64,000 nt of DNA from Mucilaginibacter sp. JRF (GTDB lineage: Bacteria > Bacteroidota > Bacteroidia > Sphingobacteriales > Sphingobacteriaceae), in the NCBI RefSeq assembly GCF_015223065.1, contig NZ_JADFBY010000006.1, forward strand, positions 186,001-250,000, written 5' to 3'. A program made the position numbers and the translations under genes. Below the pieces are notes generated by a model. That model was given only the letters and a program-made list of their open reading frames with translations, had not been told where the DNA came from and searched no databases. Below, in pieces: positions 37,967 through 46,143 of this stretch (position 1 is the stretch's first letter; each line of letters begins with the position of its first letter).

Positions 37967-38142
37967 CGTAACGTGTTGTTAATGAGTGTTATGTTTCCTG
38001 CCTTCTTATAAATTAAACAAAAAAATATACACTTGGTAAGAAGTTTGTTACAAAAGGGTATCCCCAAGGCATTGCAAGCTCATTTGAAGCTAAGAAGACA
38101 TTAAAAAGCAGTAATCATCATCCGGTTGCTGCTTTTTGGCTT
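37967..38142 (+). ncRNA. Candidate non-coding RNA 1
   Basis: TAATTTTG at 37953-37960 fits a -7 element, with a TTTG at 37934 (spacer only 15, shorter than usual). A hairpin with arms AAAAAGCAG/CTGCTTTTT at 38103-38137 would terminate a transcript of about 175 bases. No open frame of note lies between. The ends contain GCAGC and GCTGC, which could pair. It does not match an RNA family I recognise. Confidence 0.35.
38103..38137 (+). terminator. Hairpin terminator upstream of the tandem small units
   Basis: The arms AAAAAGCAG(T)AA and TTGCTGCTTTTT flank a loop of about 11 bases and end in a T-run. No protein gene ends before it on this strand, which suggests a short RNA. Confidence 0.55.
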
Positions 38143-38298
38143 TATACGGATGTGTTACAGAAAGGTTTTAATCGCCGTTTTTTGCATTTTTAAGCTGATA
38201 CACACTATAAGTGTAGCTTTCACAATATGTTACCCAATCAACCTGTAAGCCCCTCAAACGCCATAATTTACACCAATAACAAGGTATATTTGCACTAC

Positions 38299-38369
38299 AT
38301 GGGGTAGAAATATCACTGTCTGTAAGATTAAAGCGAAAGCCCGTGCAGCAAGTGTCCGGGCTTTTTTAT
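38299..38369 (+). ncRNA. Candidate small RNA 2
   Basis: TATATTTG at 38285-38292 is a good -7 element, followed by about 70 bases that end in an AGCCCG...CGGGCT hairpin and six T. No open frame is present. The terminator loop carries GCAGCAAGTGTCC, nearly the same as in the next unit. Confidence 0.4.
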
Positions 38370-38420
38370 AATGTTAACATTTAACATTGAATAGAATTTT
38401 ACGAGTGGTATTTGCTACTA

Positions 38421-38481
38421 CTTATGTGATAAGGTTTAGGTTCAAAGGCTCAGGCAGCGAGTGTCCTGGGCCTTTTTTTAT
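38421..38481 (+). ncRNA. Candidate small RNA 3, with related terminator
   Basis: About 60 bases end in a hairpin with loop core GCAGCGAGTGTCC and seven T. The loop matches the previous unit at nearly every base although the stems differ. A weaker TATTTGC promoter-like element stands at 38409. The two units look like diverged copies. Confidence 0.35.
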
Positions 38482-38511
38482 TAAAAACCTTATAATGCGA
38501 TATTATAATAA

Positions 38512-38895
38512 CTAATTTTTTATGGCGCGTTTGCTTTGTTCGTCTGTTTCAGAGTTTAATAGTGCCAACGTTTCGGTGTATTTTTCGAGCAGGGCAATGT
38601 ATTTATTTTTCCATTCACCCGGTTCGGCCTTATCTTCTGTTAAGGCAGGTTTGGGGCGTGGCTTAGCCGCGAAGAACATATCTGAAGTAAACATATCCGG
38701 AAATTCCTCCGAAAAATCATGACCGATGCAAACCCCTATCTCATGTATAAGCTCCTTTTTAAGATCAGCGGAATGGAACCAGTTATACAATGTGCGCCTG
38801 TTTACATTAAGTTGTTTGGCAAGCGAACTTAATTTAACGCCACGTTTGCGTATAGCGTTTTCAATTAACTTTCCCTGAATGGTCACGGTGATCAT
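38512..38895 (-). CDS. Small HTH protein (XRE/Fis-like)
   Basis: This 127-residue cytoplasmic protein has an HTH at residues 10-40 (LIENAIRKRG, then LSSLAKQLNVNRRTLYNWF), the type found in small Bacteroidetes regulators. A linker and a Lys/Glu-rich C-terminal helix (about 85-120) follow, probably for dimerisation. There is no metal or ligand domain. The gene follows the candidate small-RNA units on the opposite strand and is isolated, with about 185 bases to the next gene. The target is unknown; control of its neighbours or itself is possible. Confidence 0.7.
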   Translation of the reverse strand: MITVTIQGKLIENAIRKRGVKLSSLAKQLNVNRRTLYNWFHSADLKKELIHEIGVCIGHDFSEEFPDMFTSDMFFAAKPRPKPALTEDKAEPGEWKNKYIALLEKYTETLALLNSETDEQSKRAIKN

Positions 38896-39079
38896 GTAAT
38901 AATTGGTTTAACACTTTGGCCTAAAAGGCAAATATGTGTTTACAGATTCACATATTTTACCCAAATGTAAGTTAAACAATAACAAAAAGTATACAATTAT
39001 TAATTTTTTATTAAAATATATTTAACTGTTATGATAGATATTCGTTCTTGTTTATGTAATCGATGTTTAACAAAATGGG

Positions 39080-39400
39080 TTATAAGAATGTGACCCTCTC
39101 AGATACCCAGGCCACCGATTTTGATACATTGGTAAATTCGCCGTTTTTTATCTTGCCTAATACTAAGCCATTCCCTTTGAATTGAATTTCGAAAAACCTA
39201 AAGTGTTTTTTATCAAGAGATTGGTCTAATAAGCCCTGCTCATCCAGACACAAGGTATTGCCATCAAGTTTAAGTTCTATTATCTTTTTACAATCCAGCA
39301 GGGGGCATATCGCTCTCAATGTATTTTCAACCTGAATAACGTTAATCTCTTTTTTTGTTGAATCAATCAAAATGCCTGTAATTACTTTCGGTAGATGCAT
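39080..39400 (-). CDS. Hypothetical protein, 106 aa
   Basis: This short cytoplasmic protein has no signal peptide or membrane span. The order of elements (a GILIDSTKKEI strand, then ICPLLDCKKI, then CLDEQGLL) faintly recalls DUF3846 phage and plasmid proteins, but the match is weak and from memory. Its sequence has balanced codon use and the frame is unbroken, so it is likely real. Nothing in the neighbourhood points to a function. It stands alone between an HTH gene and a non-coding stretch. Confidence 0.5.
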   Translation of the reverse strand: MHLPKVITGILIDSTKKEINVIQVENTLRAICPLLDCKKIIELKLDGNTLCLDEQGLLDQSLDKKHFRFFEIQFKGNGLVLGKIKNGEFTNVSKSVAWVSERVTFL

Positions 39401-39941
39401 AATATTTAATATATATGAATTTTAGGAAAGTAAATAAGGATGGTAGCAGTAGATGAGGCTTATTTAAATTCGGAAAATTTTGTGAGTAAATCAGTTAACT
39501 ATCTAACACTCCTTTGCGGAATAATGTTTTGTGCAAGTACTTATCAGGATATATTATTTCCTTGTAATATAATTGAGTGTAATATCTTGATGGGTTAAGC
39601 ATTGTGATTTAAATAGTTAAATTTTTAAGCACAGATTGTCTGCTATTTAGTGTATTGTAACTTTATTAAAATGTACAATTACAATGCTATCAAAAAAGTA
39701 CCTTTGAACATTATTTTCAAGTTAGCACAACTACCGTAAATGGTAGCGATGTTTTACAAAAAATAAGTTGAAATATTTTTTGTAATAATTTCATTATACA
39801 ATATACAGTTGTACAGTAAGTTACGTTATAAAGTATTAGATTTACAACTTTAAGGAATAAAATAGTTGTTTAAGTACAAAACCGTCAGCAAGCGGTGAAC
39901 GTAAATACCTTAACCAATTATAAAAAGTATTTTTTTTAACA
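39401..39941. other. AT-rich intergenic region with a putative promoter
   Basis: There is no coding sequence here. A TACCTTTG element at 39698-39705 fits a Bacteroidetes -7 site reading toward the 87-residue gene at 39942, which would give a leader of about 230 bases. A small hairpin (CTACC/GGTAG) lies in that leader. No riboswitch class was recognised. Confidence 0.45.
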
Positions 39942-40205
39942 ATGACCCCATTTACAGCAGCAGCATTATTCGCGGGCGTGCCTATTGGCGCTTTTGGCCT
40001 TGCGAAAGCAAAAATTAGTAAAGAATCAGGCTCAATAGAAATTGGAGCGATGGTTCAGATCACCGAAGAAAATTCAAATTACTTCGGTAAGGAAGGTAAA
40101 GTGATGGATGCCAATACCGAACAGGTATTTGTGCAGTTTGATGATGTGGACGCGGTATTATCTTTCCAATTGGATGAAATAGAGCTGTCTGTCAAACCCG
40201 AATAA
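39942..40205 (+). CDS. Small SH3/KOW-like hypothetical protein, 87 aa
   Basis: The first 25 residues are hydrophobic (FTAAALFAGVPIGAFGLA) and could be a membrane anchor. The rest (about 32-82) has the strand pattern of a KOW/SH3-like barrel: GAMVQITEENS, FGKEGKVMDAN, EQVFVQFDD. Such folds bind nucleic acid or protein. It may have a long leader and is followed by a terminator, so it is monocistronic. No function can be assigned. A real gene is likely from frame and terminator placement. Confidence 0.6.
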   Translation: MTPFTAAALFAGVPIGAFGLAKAKISKESGSIEIGAMVQITEENSNYFGKEGKVMDANTEQVFVQFDDVDAVLSFQLDEIELSVKPE

Positions 40206-40234
40206 ATATCAGTAATACCTTAAAAAATCTTCAT

Positions 40235-40263
40235 GCTCCCGGTTTATATCGGGAGCGTTTTTA
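40235..40263 (+). terminator. Terminator after the 87-aa gene
   Basis: GCTCCCG and CGGGAGC arms, an AT loop and a GTTTTT tail begin 29 bases past the stop codon. Confidence 0.8.
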
Positions 40264-40412
40264 TTTATATCATTTTATTTAGAATTGGTTTAAATAAAAT
40301 TAATACATTAGCAAATATTTGTAATTATGTTGCAGGGTTTGCTTTTGTTTAACAATACATTGGCAGGGGAGTTGTCCCTTGCTAAGCGCTGCATCTAACT
40401 ATCATCTACCTT

Positions 40413-40688
40413 ATGAAAAATGCCGCTACCGAAGAATTATTTTTGCTGATCAAGAAAAAGCAACCCAAAACTTCCCCCATGATCATGGATGTATACAGCG
40501 AACTCGCCGGTTTGGAAACCGAGGTTACCGCCGAGGAGTTGTGGCTGATGATGGTTAAAAAGCAAAAGATCTCGTTAGCATCAGTATACAATTATCTGCG
40601 TACCCTGGCCGAGTCAGGCTTTATTGAAAAGCGTAGTGATCTGTCGGTCAAAAACCTGTTCAGTGTACAGCGTTCAAATGGTCAGTAA
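40413..40688 (+). CDS. Fur-like winged-helix domain protein, 91 aa
   Basis: This 91-residue protein looks like the N-terminal DNA-binding half of the Fur family. VTAEELWLMMVKKQK, then ISLASVYNYLRTLAESGFI match the region where Fur proteins have A-x-x-L and S-x-A-T-V-Y-R-x-L-x-x-L. The C-terminal metal-binding dimerisation domain is absent, and the frame shows no sign of truncation by mutation. It could be a minimal repressor or a winged-helix protein from another family. It precedes an intradiol dioxygenase-like gene by 115 bases on the same strand. Confidence 0.6.
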   Translation: MKNAATEELFLLIKKKQPKTSPMIMDVYSELAGLETEVTAEELWLMMVKKQKISLASVYNYLRTLAESGFIEKRSDLSVKNLFSVQRSNGQ

Positions 40689-40803
40689 GTATTATTAGTA
40701 CCGATCTTTTTGGGTTCATCGACTCATAAAGCCGGTTTACCGATACACCTGTTATTATATCGCCGCTTTGCCTCACTTTTATATTGATCAAAATATAAAA
40801 GTT

Positions 40804-41532
40804 ATGGAACGCAAAAATTTTCTAAAGAGTTTAATGATCGGGGCTATATCAACCCCGGTGCTATTACACGCCTGCAAAAAGGATGATGATACCGTAACGC
40901 TCGATTCGGACGATACACAGGCAACCAACACGGGTTCAAGCACATCAGGCTGTAATGTAGCGCCAACCGAAACCGAGGGGCCTTTCCCCACCAAGCAACC
41001 GGCATCATACGTACGCAGCGATATTACCGATGGCCGTACAGGTTACAAACTAACCGCCCAAATCACCATCACCAATACCAACAGCAGTTGCGCGGCCTTA
41101 TCCGGCGCGTTGGTGGATATATGGCATTGCGATGCTGAGGGTAACTATTCTGAATATGGTGGCTCGGGTATGCAATCAACCAACTACCAGTCGGTACACT
41201 TTCTGCGTGGTCGCCAAACAACTGATGCTAACGGACTGGTAACCTTTACCAGTATTTTTCCTGGGTGGTATACCGGCAGGGCAACGCATATTCACGTTCA
41301 CGTATACAACTCGGCAGGTAAATCATTAAAGGTTACGCAAATAGCTTTTCCTGAAGGTTCGGGCTCGGCCTTGGCGCTGGTGAATGGTTACGATAAAGGC
41401 ATGAGCAATTATACTTATAACAAAAGCGATAATATTTTTAGTGATGATACGGCCGGTATACAAATAGCTACCGTTACCGGCAGTAAGGCCGATGGTTTTG
41501 AGTTGGCTATTACCTTTGGTGTGCCCGCTTAA
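40804..41532 (+). CDS. Intradiol ring-cleavage dioxygenase-like lipoprotein
   Basis: A start at 40804 gives 242 residues with a twin-domain layout: a lipoprotein signal (lipobox LLHAC, Cys24), an acidic linker (about 28-50) and an intradiol dioxygenase fold (about 55-240). The expected Fe(III) ligands are present: a Tyr in GNYSEYGG (115 or 118), Tyr156 in FPGWYTG, His162 and His164 in THIHVHV, as in protocatechuate and catechol dioxygenases. The domain lacks the N-terminal helical dimerisation part of true catechol dioxygenases. Periplasmic or surface members of this family are common in Bacteroidetes and their substrates are unknown. A terminator follows at once. Confidence 0.88.
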   Translation: MERKNFLKSLMIGAISTPVLLHACKKDDDTVTLDSDDTQATNTGSSTSGCNVAPTETEGPFPTKQPASYVRSDITDGRTGYKLTAQITITNTNSSCAALSGALVDIWHCDAEGNYSEYGGSGMQSTNYQSVHFLRGRQTTDANGLVTFTSIFPGWYTGRATHIHVHVYNSAGKSLKVTQIAFPEGSGSALALVNGYDKGMSNYTYNKSDNIFSDDTAGIQIATVTGSKADGFELAITFGVPA

Positions 41533-41554
41533 TTTGTTCTGTTTTCATAACTAC

Positions 41555-41587
41555 AATAGGGCATGCCCCAGCGGTATGCCCTTATTT
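41555..41587 (+). terminator. Terminator after the dioxygenase-like gene
   Basis: AGGGCAT and ATGCCCT arms enclose a GC-rich loop and end in TTATTT, 25 bases past the stop codon. Confidence 0.75.
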
Positions 41588-41601
41588 AAACCCAGGTAAA
41601 C

Positions 41602-42102
41602 ATGAATACCAAAACAATACGTCTTTGCTACCGCAAGATCATCGATGCATCGGCCACCAAAGCCTGGGACAGGCAGGTGTTTGATGATAGTTATATGGAA
41701 TACCGTATGCAGGTTCAAAATTTTGTTCAGGCAGAGCAATATCCATTGTATAGCGATCTGCTGCAACACAATCCTGATGTAGCACGCATTAACCACATGG
41801 TGAGCGGTGCTGTAATAGGCTACCTGCAACAGCTTAATAACATAATGCCCGATGTACTGAACGCGCTTGGCCGCAGGTTTTTAAAGTTTAACGAGTTTAA
41901 GTTCGAGATCATCAACTCGCACCTTGATAATAAGGATAAGCATCGCATCTCGATCACTTTTTATTCGGAGCCGGTGTATTGGTTGGATACTATAGGGCAA
42001 AATTTATTATTGACCGGTACCGATCAGCAAACCGACACCATGCTTACCGACCTTTTGCCATTAACCCCTTACTTAAGCATTTATTCGTTACAAAACCAGT
42101 AG
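41602..42102 (+). CDS. Hypothetical protein, 166 aa
   Basis: This is a soluble 166-residue protein without signal peptide or recognised motif. It is rich in aromatic and polar residues and looks mixed alpha/beta, with several conserved-looking aromatics (EYRMQVQNFV, YWLDTIGQNLL). It is separated by ten bases from the cupin-like gene and probably forms an operon with it. There is no hint of catalytic residues. The neighbour suggests a small-molecule or redox role, but that is only context. Confidence 0.6.
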   Translation: MNTKTIRLCYRKIIDASATKAWDRQVFDDSYMEYRMQVQNFVQAEQYPLYSDLLQHNPDVARINHMVSGAVIGYLQQLNNIMPDVLNALGRRFLKFNEFKFEIINSHLDNKDKHRISITFYSEPVYWLDTIGQNLLLTGTDQQTDTMLTDLLPLTPYLSIYSLQNQ

Positions 42103-42112
42103 ATCAATAACC

Positions 42113-42802
42113 ATGGAACAAACAGCAGCCACCATATTTTTAGCAGATGATCGCGGCCTAATGCAGGACGAATACGAACAGCGCTTTAGCACTTTTAACT
42201 TTGGCGGTTATTATAACGAGCATAAGCTGCCGTTTAAAAATCTTTGCACGTTTAACGAGATCGTACTGGCAGCCGGTGCATCGGCCACGTATATGGTTGA
42301 GCATACGGGTTACGTAATATTAGTGCCGGTTACAGGGGCGTTTAACTACACGGGTGAATTTAACCAAACCGAGGCCGAAGCAGGGGAGGCCATCATCATC
42401 CCGGCCGGTGAGGGGTATGAGTTTAGTATACAAAACCCTTACAAAGCCAATTGGGTAAGTTTTGTGATGGTGAATATAGAAACACCATCGTTACCCGCCG
42501 GTGTGTTCCACAAGGCTGAATTTGATATTTATTACAAGCAGGATGAGCTGGTACCGGTTATTGGTGCCGATGATCTGCCTTTTGCGATGCAGATAGGCAG
42601 ATTTGCGGGGCGCTGCGAAACCGAATACAAGGTGCGCGACAAAGCATCATCATTATTCGCGTTTACCATAGCCGGAGCCTTTGAGGCGCAAAACAGGTTA
42701 CTGCACGCGGGGGATGGCCTTGCTTTATGGGATGCTGAAGTATTTGAGGCAGAAGCCCTGAGCAACAATGCCGTATTGCTGGTAATTGAGCTTTATGCCT
42801 GA
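42113..42802 (+). CDS. Bicupin / pirin-like protein, 229 aa
   Basis: This 229-residue cytoplasmic protein looks like a double cupin of the pirin/YhhW kind. The N-terminal barrel (about 20-125) shows the strand GYVILVPVTGAFNYTG and EAGEAIIIPAGEGYEF; the C-terminal barrel (about 140-228) shows LFAFTIAGAFEAQNRLLHAGDGLALW, a quercetinase-C-like pattern. The usual metal ligands (two or three His and a Glu) are not clearly present, so it may be non-catalytic. Ten bases separate it from the upstream hypothetical gene. It ends 13 bases before the convergent ddl gene, with a shared hairpin between. Confidence 0.75.
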   Translation: MEQTAATIFLADDRGLMQDEYEQRFSTFNFGGYYNEHKLPFKNLCTFNEIVLAAGASATYMVEHTGYVILVPVTGAFNYTGEFNQTEAEAGEAIIIPAGEGYEFSIQNPYKANWVSFVMVNIETPSLPAGVFHKAEFDIYYKQDELVPVIGADDLPFAMQIGRFAGRCETEYKVRDKASSLFAFTIAGAFEAQNRLLHAGDGLALWDAEVFEAEALSNNAVLLVIELYA

Positions 42803-42836
42803 TAGAAGCTAACGCTTACAGCGCGCCTTCTATCAG
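42799..42836. terminator. Shared inverted repeat between convergent cupin and ddl genes
   Basis: CTGATAGAAG (42799-42808) and CTTCTATCAG (42827-42836) are perfect complements around an 18-base loop. The repeat covers the cupin stop and the last codons of ddl, so it could end both transcripts. The lack of a long T-run lowers certainty. Confidence 0.45.
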
Positions 42837-43799
42837 CATACCATAAAAATCGCTTACCTGCATACCCATGGCACGTACCTGTTGCGGTATCAGGCTATTA
42901 GCGCTTTGGCCTGGTGTGGTGTTAACCTCGATAAAATAAAAATCGCCGGTATTTTCCTGGATAATAAAATCGATTCGCACCATACCGCGGCAGTTTAGGC
43001 GACTGTAAACATCTTTTACAATACTGGCCACTAATTCGTTTTGCTCGGTGGTCAGGTCGGCAGGGGTAACCTCGTTGGTAACGCCGGGGGTGTACTTGGC
43101 CTCATAATCAAAAAAGTCCTTTGAGCTGATGATCTCCGTAGCAGGCAACACCGTTACCTTATGGTTCAACCGGGCAATGCCAATGCTAAACTCACGTCCC
43201 TGTATGAATTCCTCTATCAGTATCTGATCGTCTTCATGAAAAGCTTTCTCTAACGCGGCGGGCAATGCGGCAGCGTTGTAAACCTTGCTCATGCCCACGC
43301 TGCTGCCACCATTATTAGGTTTGATGAACAGCGGGAATTTCAATGTAGCGGCAATGGTAGCTACATCGTGCGCGTCGTTTTTAAATAGTTTTATAGAGCG
43401 GGCGGTGTTTAGTCCGTGTATGCCGTGCACCAAAGTTTTGGTGTAAGCCTTGTTCATAGATATGGCCGATGTTGTGGCATCGCAGGTATTATAAGGCACT
43501 CCTATCATATCCAGGTAGCCCTGCATTTTACCATCCTCGCCTGGGGTGCCATGTATAGTGATGAAAGCGAAATCAAACTTGATCTTGCTGCCATCAATGG
43601 TTATACTAAAATCATTCTTGTCAACATCTACAGCGCCTTTAGTGGTTTCGTGCAGCCAGCGGTTACGGTCAACCAAAATGGTGTACACGGCATATTTCTC
43701 CGGGTTCAGATTGGCGGCTATGTTTTTGGCGCTGTTAATTGAAACTTCGTACTCGCCGGTATAACCGCCGGCCAAAAGGGCTATGTTTTTTGCTGACAT
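42816..43799 (-). CDS. ddl: D-alanine--D-alanine ligase
   Basis: Ddl joins two D-alanines for peptidoglycan precursors. The 327-residue ATP-grasp enzyme shows GGYTGEYEVSINSAKN (N-terminal), IHGTPGEDGKMQGYL, FIKPNNGGSSVGMSKV, LIEEFIQGREFSIG and MVRIDFI followed by EVNTTPGQSANSLIPQ, which together hold the ATP, Mg2+ and D-Ala binding residues. The length is normal. It is transcribed alone, divergent from the PASTA protein gene, the reverse arrangement of many Bacteroidetes, where the two are co-directional. No paralogue is visible in the window. Confidence 0.97.
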   Translation of the reverse strand: MSAKNIALLAGGYTGEYEVSINSAKNIAANLNPEKYAVYTILVDRNRWLHETTKGAVDVDKNDFSITIDGSKIKFDFAFITIHGTPGEDGKMQGYLDMIGVPYNTCDATTSAISMNKAYTKTLVHGIHGLNTARSIKLFKNDAHDVATIAATLKFPLFIKPNNGGSSVGMSKVYNAAALPAALEKAFHEDDQILIEEFIQGREFSIGIARLNHKVTVLPATEIISSKDFFDYEAKYTPGVTNEVTPADLTTEQNELVASIVKDVYSRLNCRGMVRIDFIIQENTGDFYFIEVNTTPGQSANSLIPQQVRAMGMQVSDFYGMLIEGAL

Positions 43800-43984
43800 G
43801 GGGTCAAATATAGGTTTTTAGCTGATACCTGTAAACGCTGTAAATTACAAAAATAGCGGTGCAGGCAGGGCTAATATCATACGGTCGGTAAATCAGCTAT
43901 TTGCCTGGTGTTTGGCGCTTAATCTTTCCTTAATTAAAATATTTCACCTATGTTTGATAGCTAATAGCTACCCCTGCTTACAAC

Positions 43985-44788
43985 ATGAGTAAATTTGGTG
44001 CATATATAAAATCTGCCTCTTTCCGTAAAACAATATTGTTTGCCGCGGCCTCAATTCTGGCTGTTGTGCTGATAGCCTTTTTTAGCTTGAGTTACTACAC
44101 CCGCCATGGTTCGGGCATACCGGTACCTAAGTTAAAGGGTATGAATATCGATCGTGCTATAAGCCTATTGCAGGAGCAGGGGTTTGAGTATAAAATTGAT
44201 TCGGCCTACATTGGCGATCAGCCTCCGGGTACGGTTATCGAACAAGATCCTGACCCTGAAACCAACGTAAAAGAGGGGAGGGTGATCTACCTCACCATAG
44301 TAACCACACAGGCCCCGATGGTATCATTACCCGATATGGAGCAAAATAACTACCGCGAAGCCCTGGCTACATTGGCTAACTACGGCTTAAAGCTGGGCGA
44401 TACCAGCTACCGGTCAGACATTGCCCGCGACCGTGTGCTTGAAGTGCGTTTTGGCGGCAAGGTGGTTGAAGCCGGTACCAAAATACCCAAAGGCTCAAAG
44501 GTTGACCTTGTACTGGGCGACGGACAGGGAGCCAGCGAGGTTGATATACCCGATTTGCTGAACCAGGACCTTGACGCGGCACGCTTTGCCATCAGAGGGG
44601 CGGGGCTAACACTGGGTACTGTTACTTACGAGGGCACCATAACCGATTCATCAAACGTTATCATAGTAGCGCAATCGCCTATGCCTACTGATTCGGCATC
44701 GAAAACAAGTATAGGTACGCGTATTAATGTAACGGTATCGCAAGGTACTGCAACACCACTACCACCTGATGAGCAAAACCAAAATTAG
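43985..44788 (+). CDS. Membrane-anchored PASTA-domain protein
   Basis: This 267-residue protein has a short cytoplasmic N-terminus, one membrane span (about 17-38) and three PASTA domains (about 45-110, 112-185 and 188-258). Each has the PxLxGM/A..L...G pattern, and DPDPETNVKEG shows the typical surface loop. PASTA domains bind peptidoglycan or muropeptides. Unlike in Gram-positives, no kinase domain is attached. It overlaps the start of a rhodanese gene by 20 bases and heads an apparent operon with rhodanese, mltG, thioesterase and BrkB genes. A TATGTTTG -7 element at 43949-43956 may be its promoter. A scaffold role in cell-wall synthesis is likely. Confidence 0.9.
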   Translation: MSKFGAYIKSASFRKTILFAAASILAVVLIAFFSLSYYTRHGSGIPVPKLKGMNIDRAISLLQEQGFEYKIDSAYIGDQPPGTVIEQDPDPETNVKEGRVIYLTIVTTQAPMVSLPDMEQNNYREALATLANYGLKLGDTSYRSDIARDRVLEVRFGGKVVEAGTKIPKGSKVDLVLGDGQGASEVDIPDLLNQDLDAARFAIRGAGLTLGTVTYEGTITDSSNVIIVAQSPMPTDSASKTSIGTRINVTVSQGTATPLPPDEQNQN

Positions 44789-45083
44789 CGCTACAGAATT
44801 ACTGGAGCTTATTAACAGCGATAAGCAACCGGTAATGATTGATGTGCGCGAAAAGATAGAATACCATACCTACAATATAGGCGGCATTAACGTGCCCCTG
44901 GCGCAGCTTGCCGATTATATTGAGGATGCCGACCACAACAAAAACGACGAAATAGTTGTTGTGTGCAAGGCCGGCCTCCGTAGCCGTACCGCGCAGGTAC
45001 TGTTGCAGCAGCAAGGCTACACTAACGTAATGAACTTAACCGGCGGATTGATCGCTATTCAAAAAATTAATAATTCGTTATAA
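44769..45083 (+). CDS. Rhodanese-domain protein
   Basis: This 104-residue single rhodanese domain has the active-site Cys66 in VVCKAGLRSR, with the IDVRE element at the start and GGLIAIQ at the end. Rhodaneses carry a persulfide on Cys and pass sulfane sulfur to acceptors. Its start ATG lies 20 bases inside the end of the PASTA gene in another frame, and four bases separate its stop from mltG, so the three are probably translated in sequence. It may be cytoplasmic; there is no signal peptide. The link to cell-wall genes is unexplained. Confidence 0.93.
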   Translation: MSKTKISATELLELINSDKQPVMIDVREKIEYHTYNIGGINVPLAQLADYIEDADHNKNDEIVVVCKAGLRSRTAQVLLQQQGYTNVMNLTGGLIAIQKINNSL

Positions 45084-45087
45084 CAAA

Positions 45088-46143
45088 ATGGATCAGCAGC
45101 AAAAACCGGCTTCGGGCGGGTTTAAGAAGTTTATCATAGCATTTATATTATTGGTAATTGTTGGCCTTGGCGCTACAGGTATATTTTATTATCTGCGCTT
45201 TTTTGGCCCCAACGTTACCGGTGAGCAGGAGTATCTGTACATAAAAACCGGCTCAGATTTTAATGCCGTTTACAATACTATTAAAGAGCAGCACATTGTT
45301 AAGGATACCTTTGCTTTCGCGGCAACCGCGCAGAGTATGGATTACCCGGCCAGGGTAAAACCCGGTAAATACCGCCTAACAGATGGCATGGGCAACCGTG
45401 CATTCATTAATATGCTGAAAGCCGGTAACCAGGAGCCGGTAAAGCTGACCATCCGTGGTTTGCGCCTTAAAACACAGTTCGCGGCATTTGTATCAAAGCA
45501 GATGGAGCCTGATTCTATGGCGTTGATCAGTCTGCTTGATTCAGCGAAATACGTAGAGAAATTCGGTTTGAATACTGATAATATTTACGTGATGTTTTTG
45601 CCCAATACTTACGAGTTTTATTGGAATACATCGGCCGATAAGTTTATCGAAAAGATGTATACCTACTATACTGAGTTTTGGACGCCCGAACGCAAGGCAA
45701 AGGCTGAAGCGCTTAATCTTACCCCGGCACAGGTATCTATATTAGCATCTATTGTTGATTGGGAAGCCCTGCACGATGATGAAATGCCTACCATTGCCGG
45801 CTTATACCTTAATAGGCTGCGTGCAGGCCGCAAACTTGAGGCCGACCCAACAGTAATATTCGCCACCGGCGATTTTACAATTAAGCGTGTACTTAACCGT
45901 CACCTGCTAACTAATTCGCCATACAATACTTATTTACATACCGGTTTGCCTCCGGGGCCGGTTATGATGCCATCAATCAACGCTATAAAGGCAGTGCTCG
46001 ATCCGCAGAAGAATGATTTTATTTATATGTGTGCCAAGGAAGATTTTTCGGGCTATCATAACTTCGCCGTAACCGAAACGGAGCATTTAAAGAACGCGCG
46101 CCGTTTTCAGCAGGCACTTAACGAAAGGAACATCAAAAGATAA
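45088..46143 (+). CDS. mltG: Endolytic transglycosylase MltG
   Basis: MltG cuts glycan strands during growth and sets the length at which peptidoglycan polymerisation ends. The 351-residue protein has a cytoplasmic tail, one span (about 14-37) and a YceG domain (about 55-350). LRAGRKLEADPTVIFA, SPYNTYLHTGLPPGP and INAIKAVLDP match the family. The motif usually reading E-x-E-T is D-W-E-A here (Asp224, Trp225, Glu226), so the first acidic residue is Asp instead of Glu; activity may still hold through Glu226. Four bases follow the rhodanese gene, and its stop overlaps the thioesterase start (TAATG). It is likely essential for envelope growth. Confidence 0.94.
   Translation: MDQQQKPASGGFKKFIIAFILLVIVGLGATGIFYYLRFFGPNVTGEQEYLYIKTGSDFNAVYNTIKEQHIVKDTFAFAATAQSMDYPARVKPGKYRLTDGMGNRAFINMLKAGNQEPVKLTIRGLRLKTQFAAFVSKQMEPDSMALISLLDSAKYVEKFGLNTDNIYVMFLPNTYEFYWNTSADKFIEKMYTYYTEFWTPERKAKAEALNLTPAQVSILASIVDWEALHDDEMPTIAGLYLNRLRAGRKLEADPTVIFATGDFTIKRVLNRHLLTNSPYNTYLHTGLPPGPVMMPSINAIKAVLDPQKNDFIYMCAKEDFSGYHNFAVTETEHLKNARRFQQALNERNIKR

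Noticed and set aside
37967..38142. 6S RNA or another known RNA family
   Set aside because: Ends may pair weakly, but no long interrupted hairpin with a central bubble could be drawn; left as an unnamed candidate.
37607..38511. Possible CRISPR array because of repeated hairpins
   Set aside because: The related hairpins are only two, with different stems and T-tails; there is no regular spacer pattern. No CRISPR array was seen anywhere in the window.
41602..42802. Assigning catalytic dioxygenase activity to the bicupin
   Set aside because: The cupin His/Glu metal ligands are not clearly present, so only the fold is claimed.
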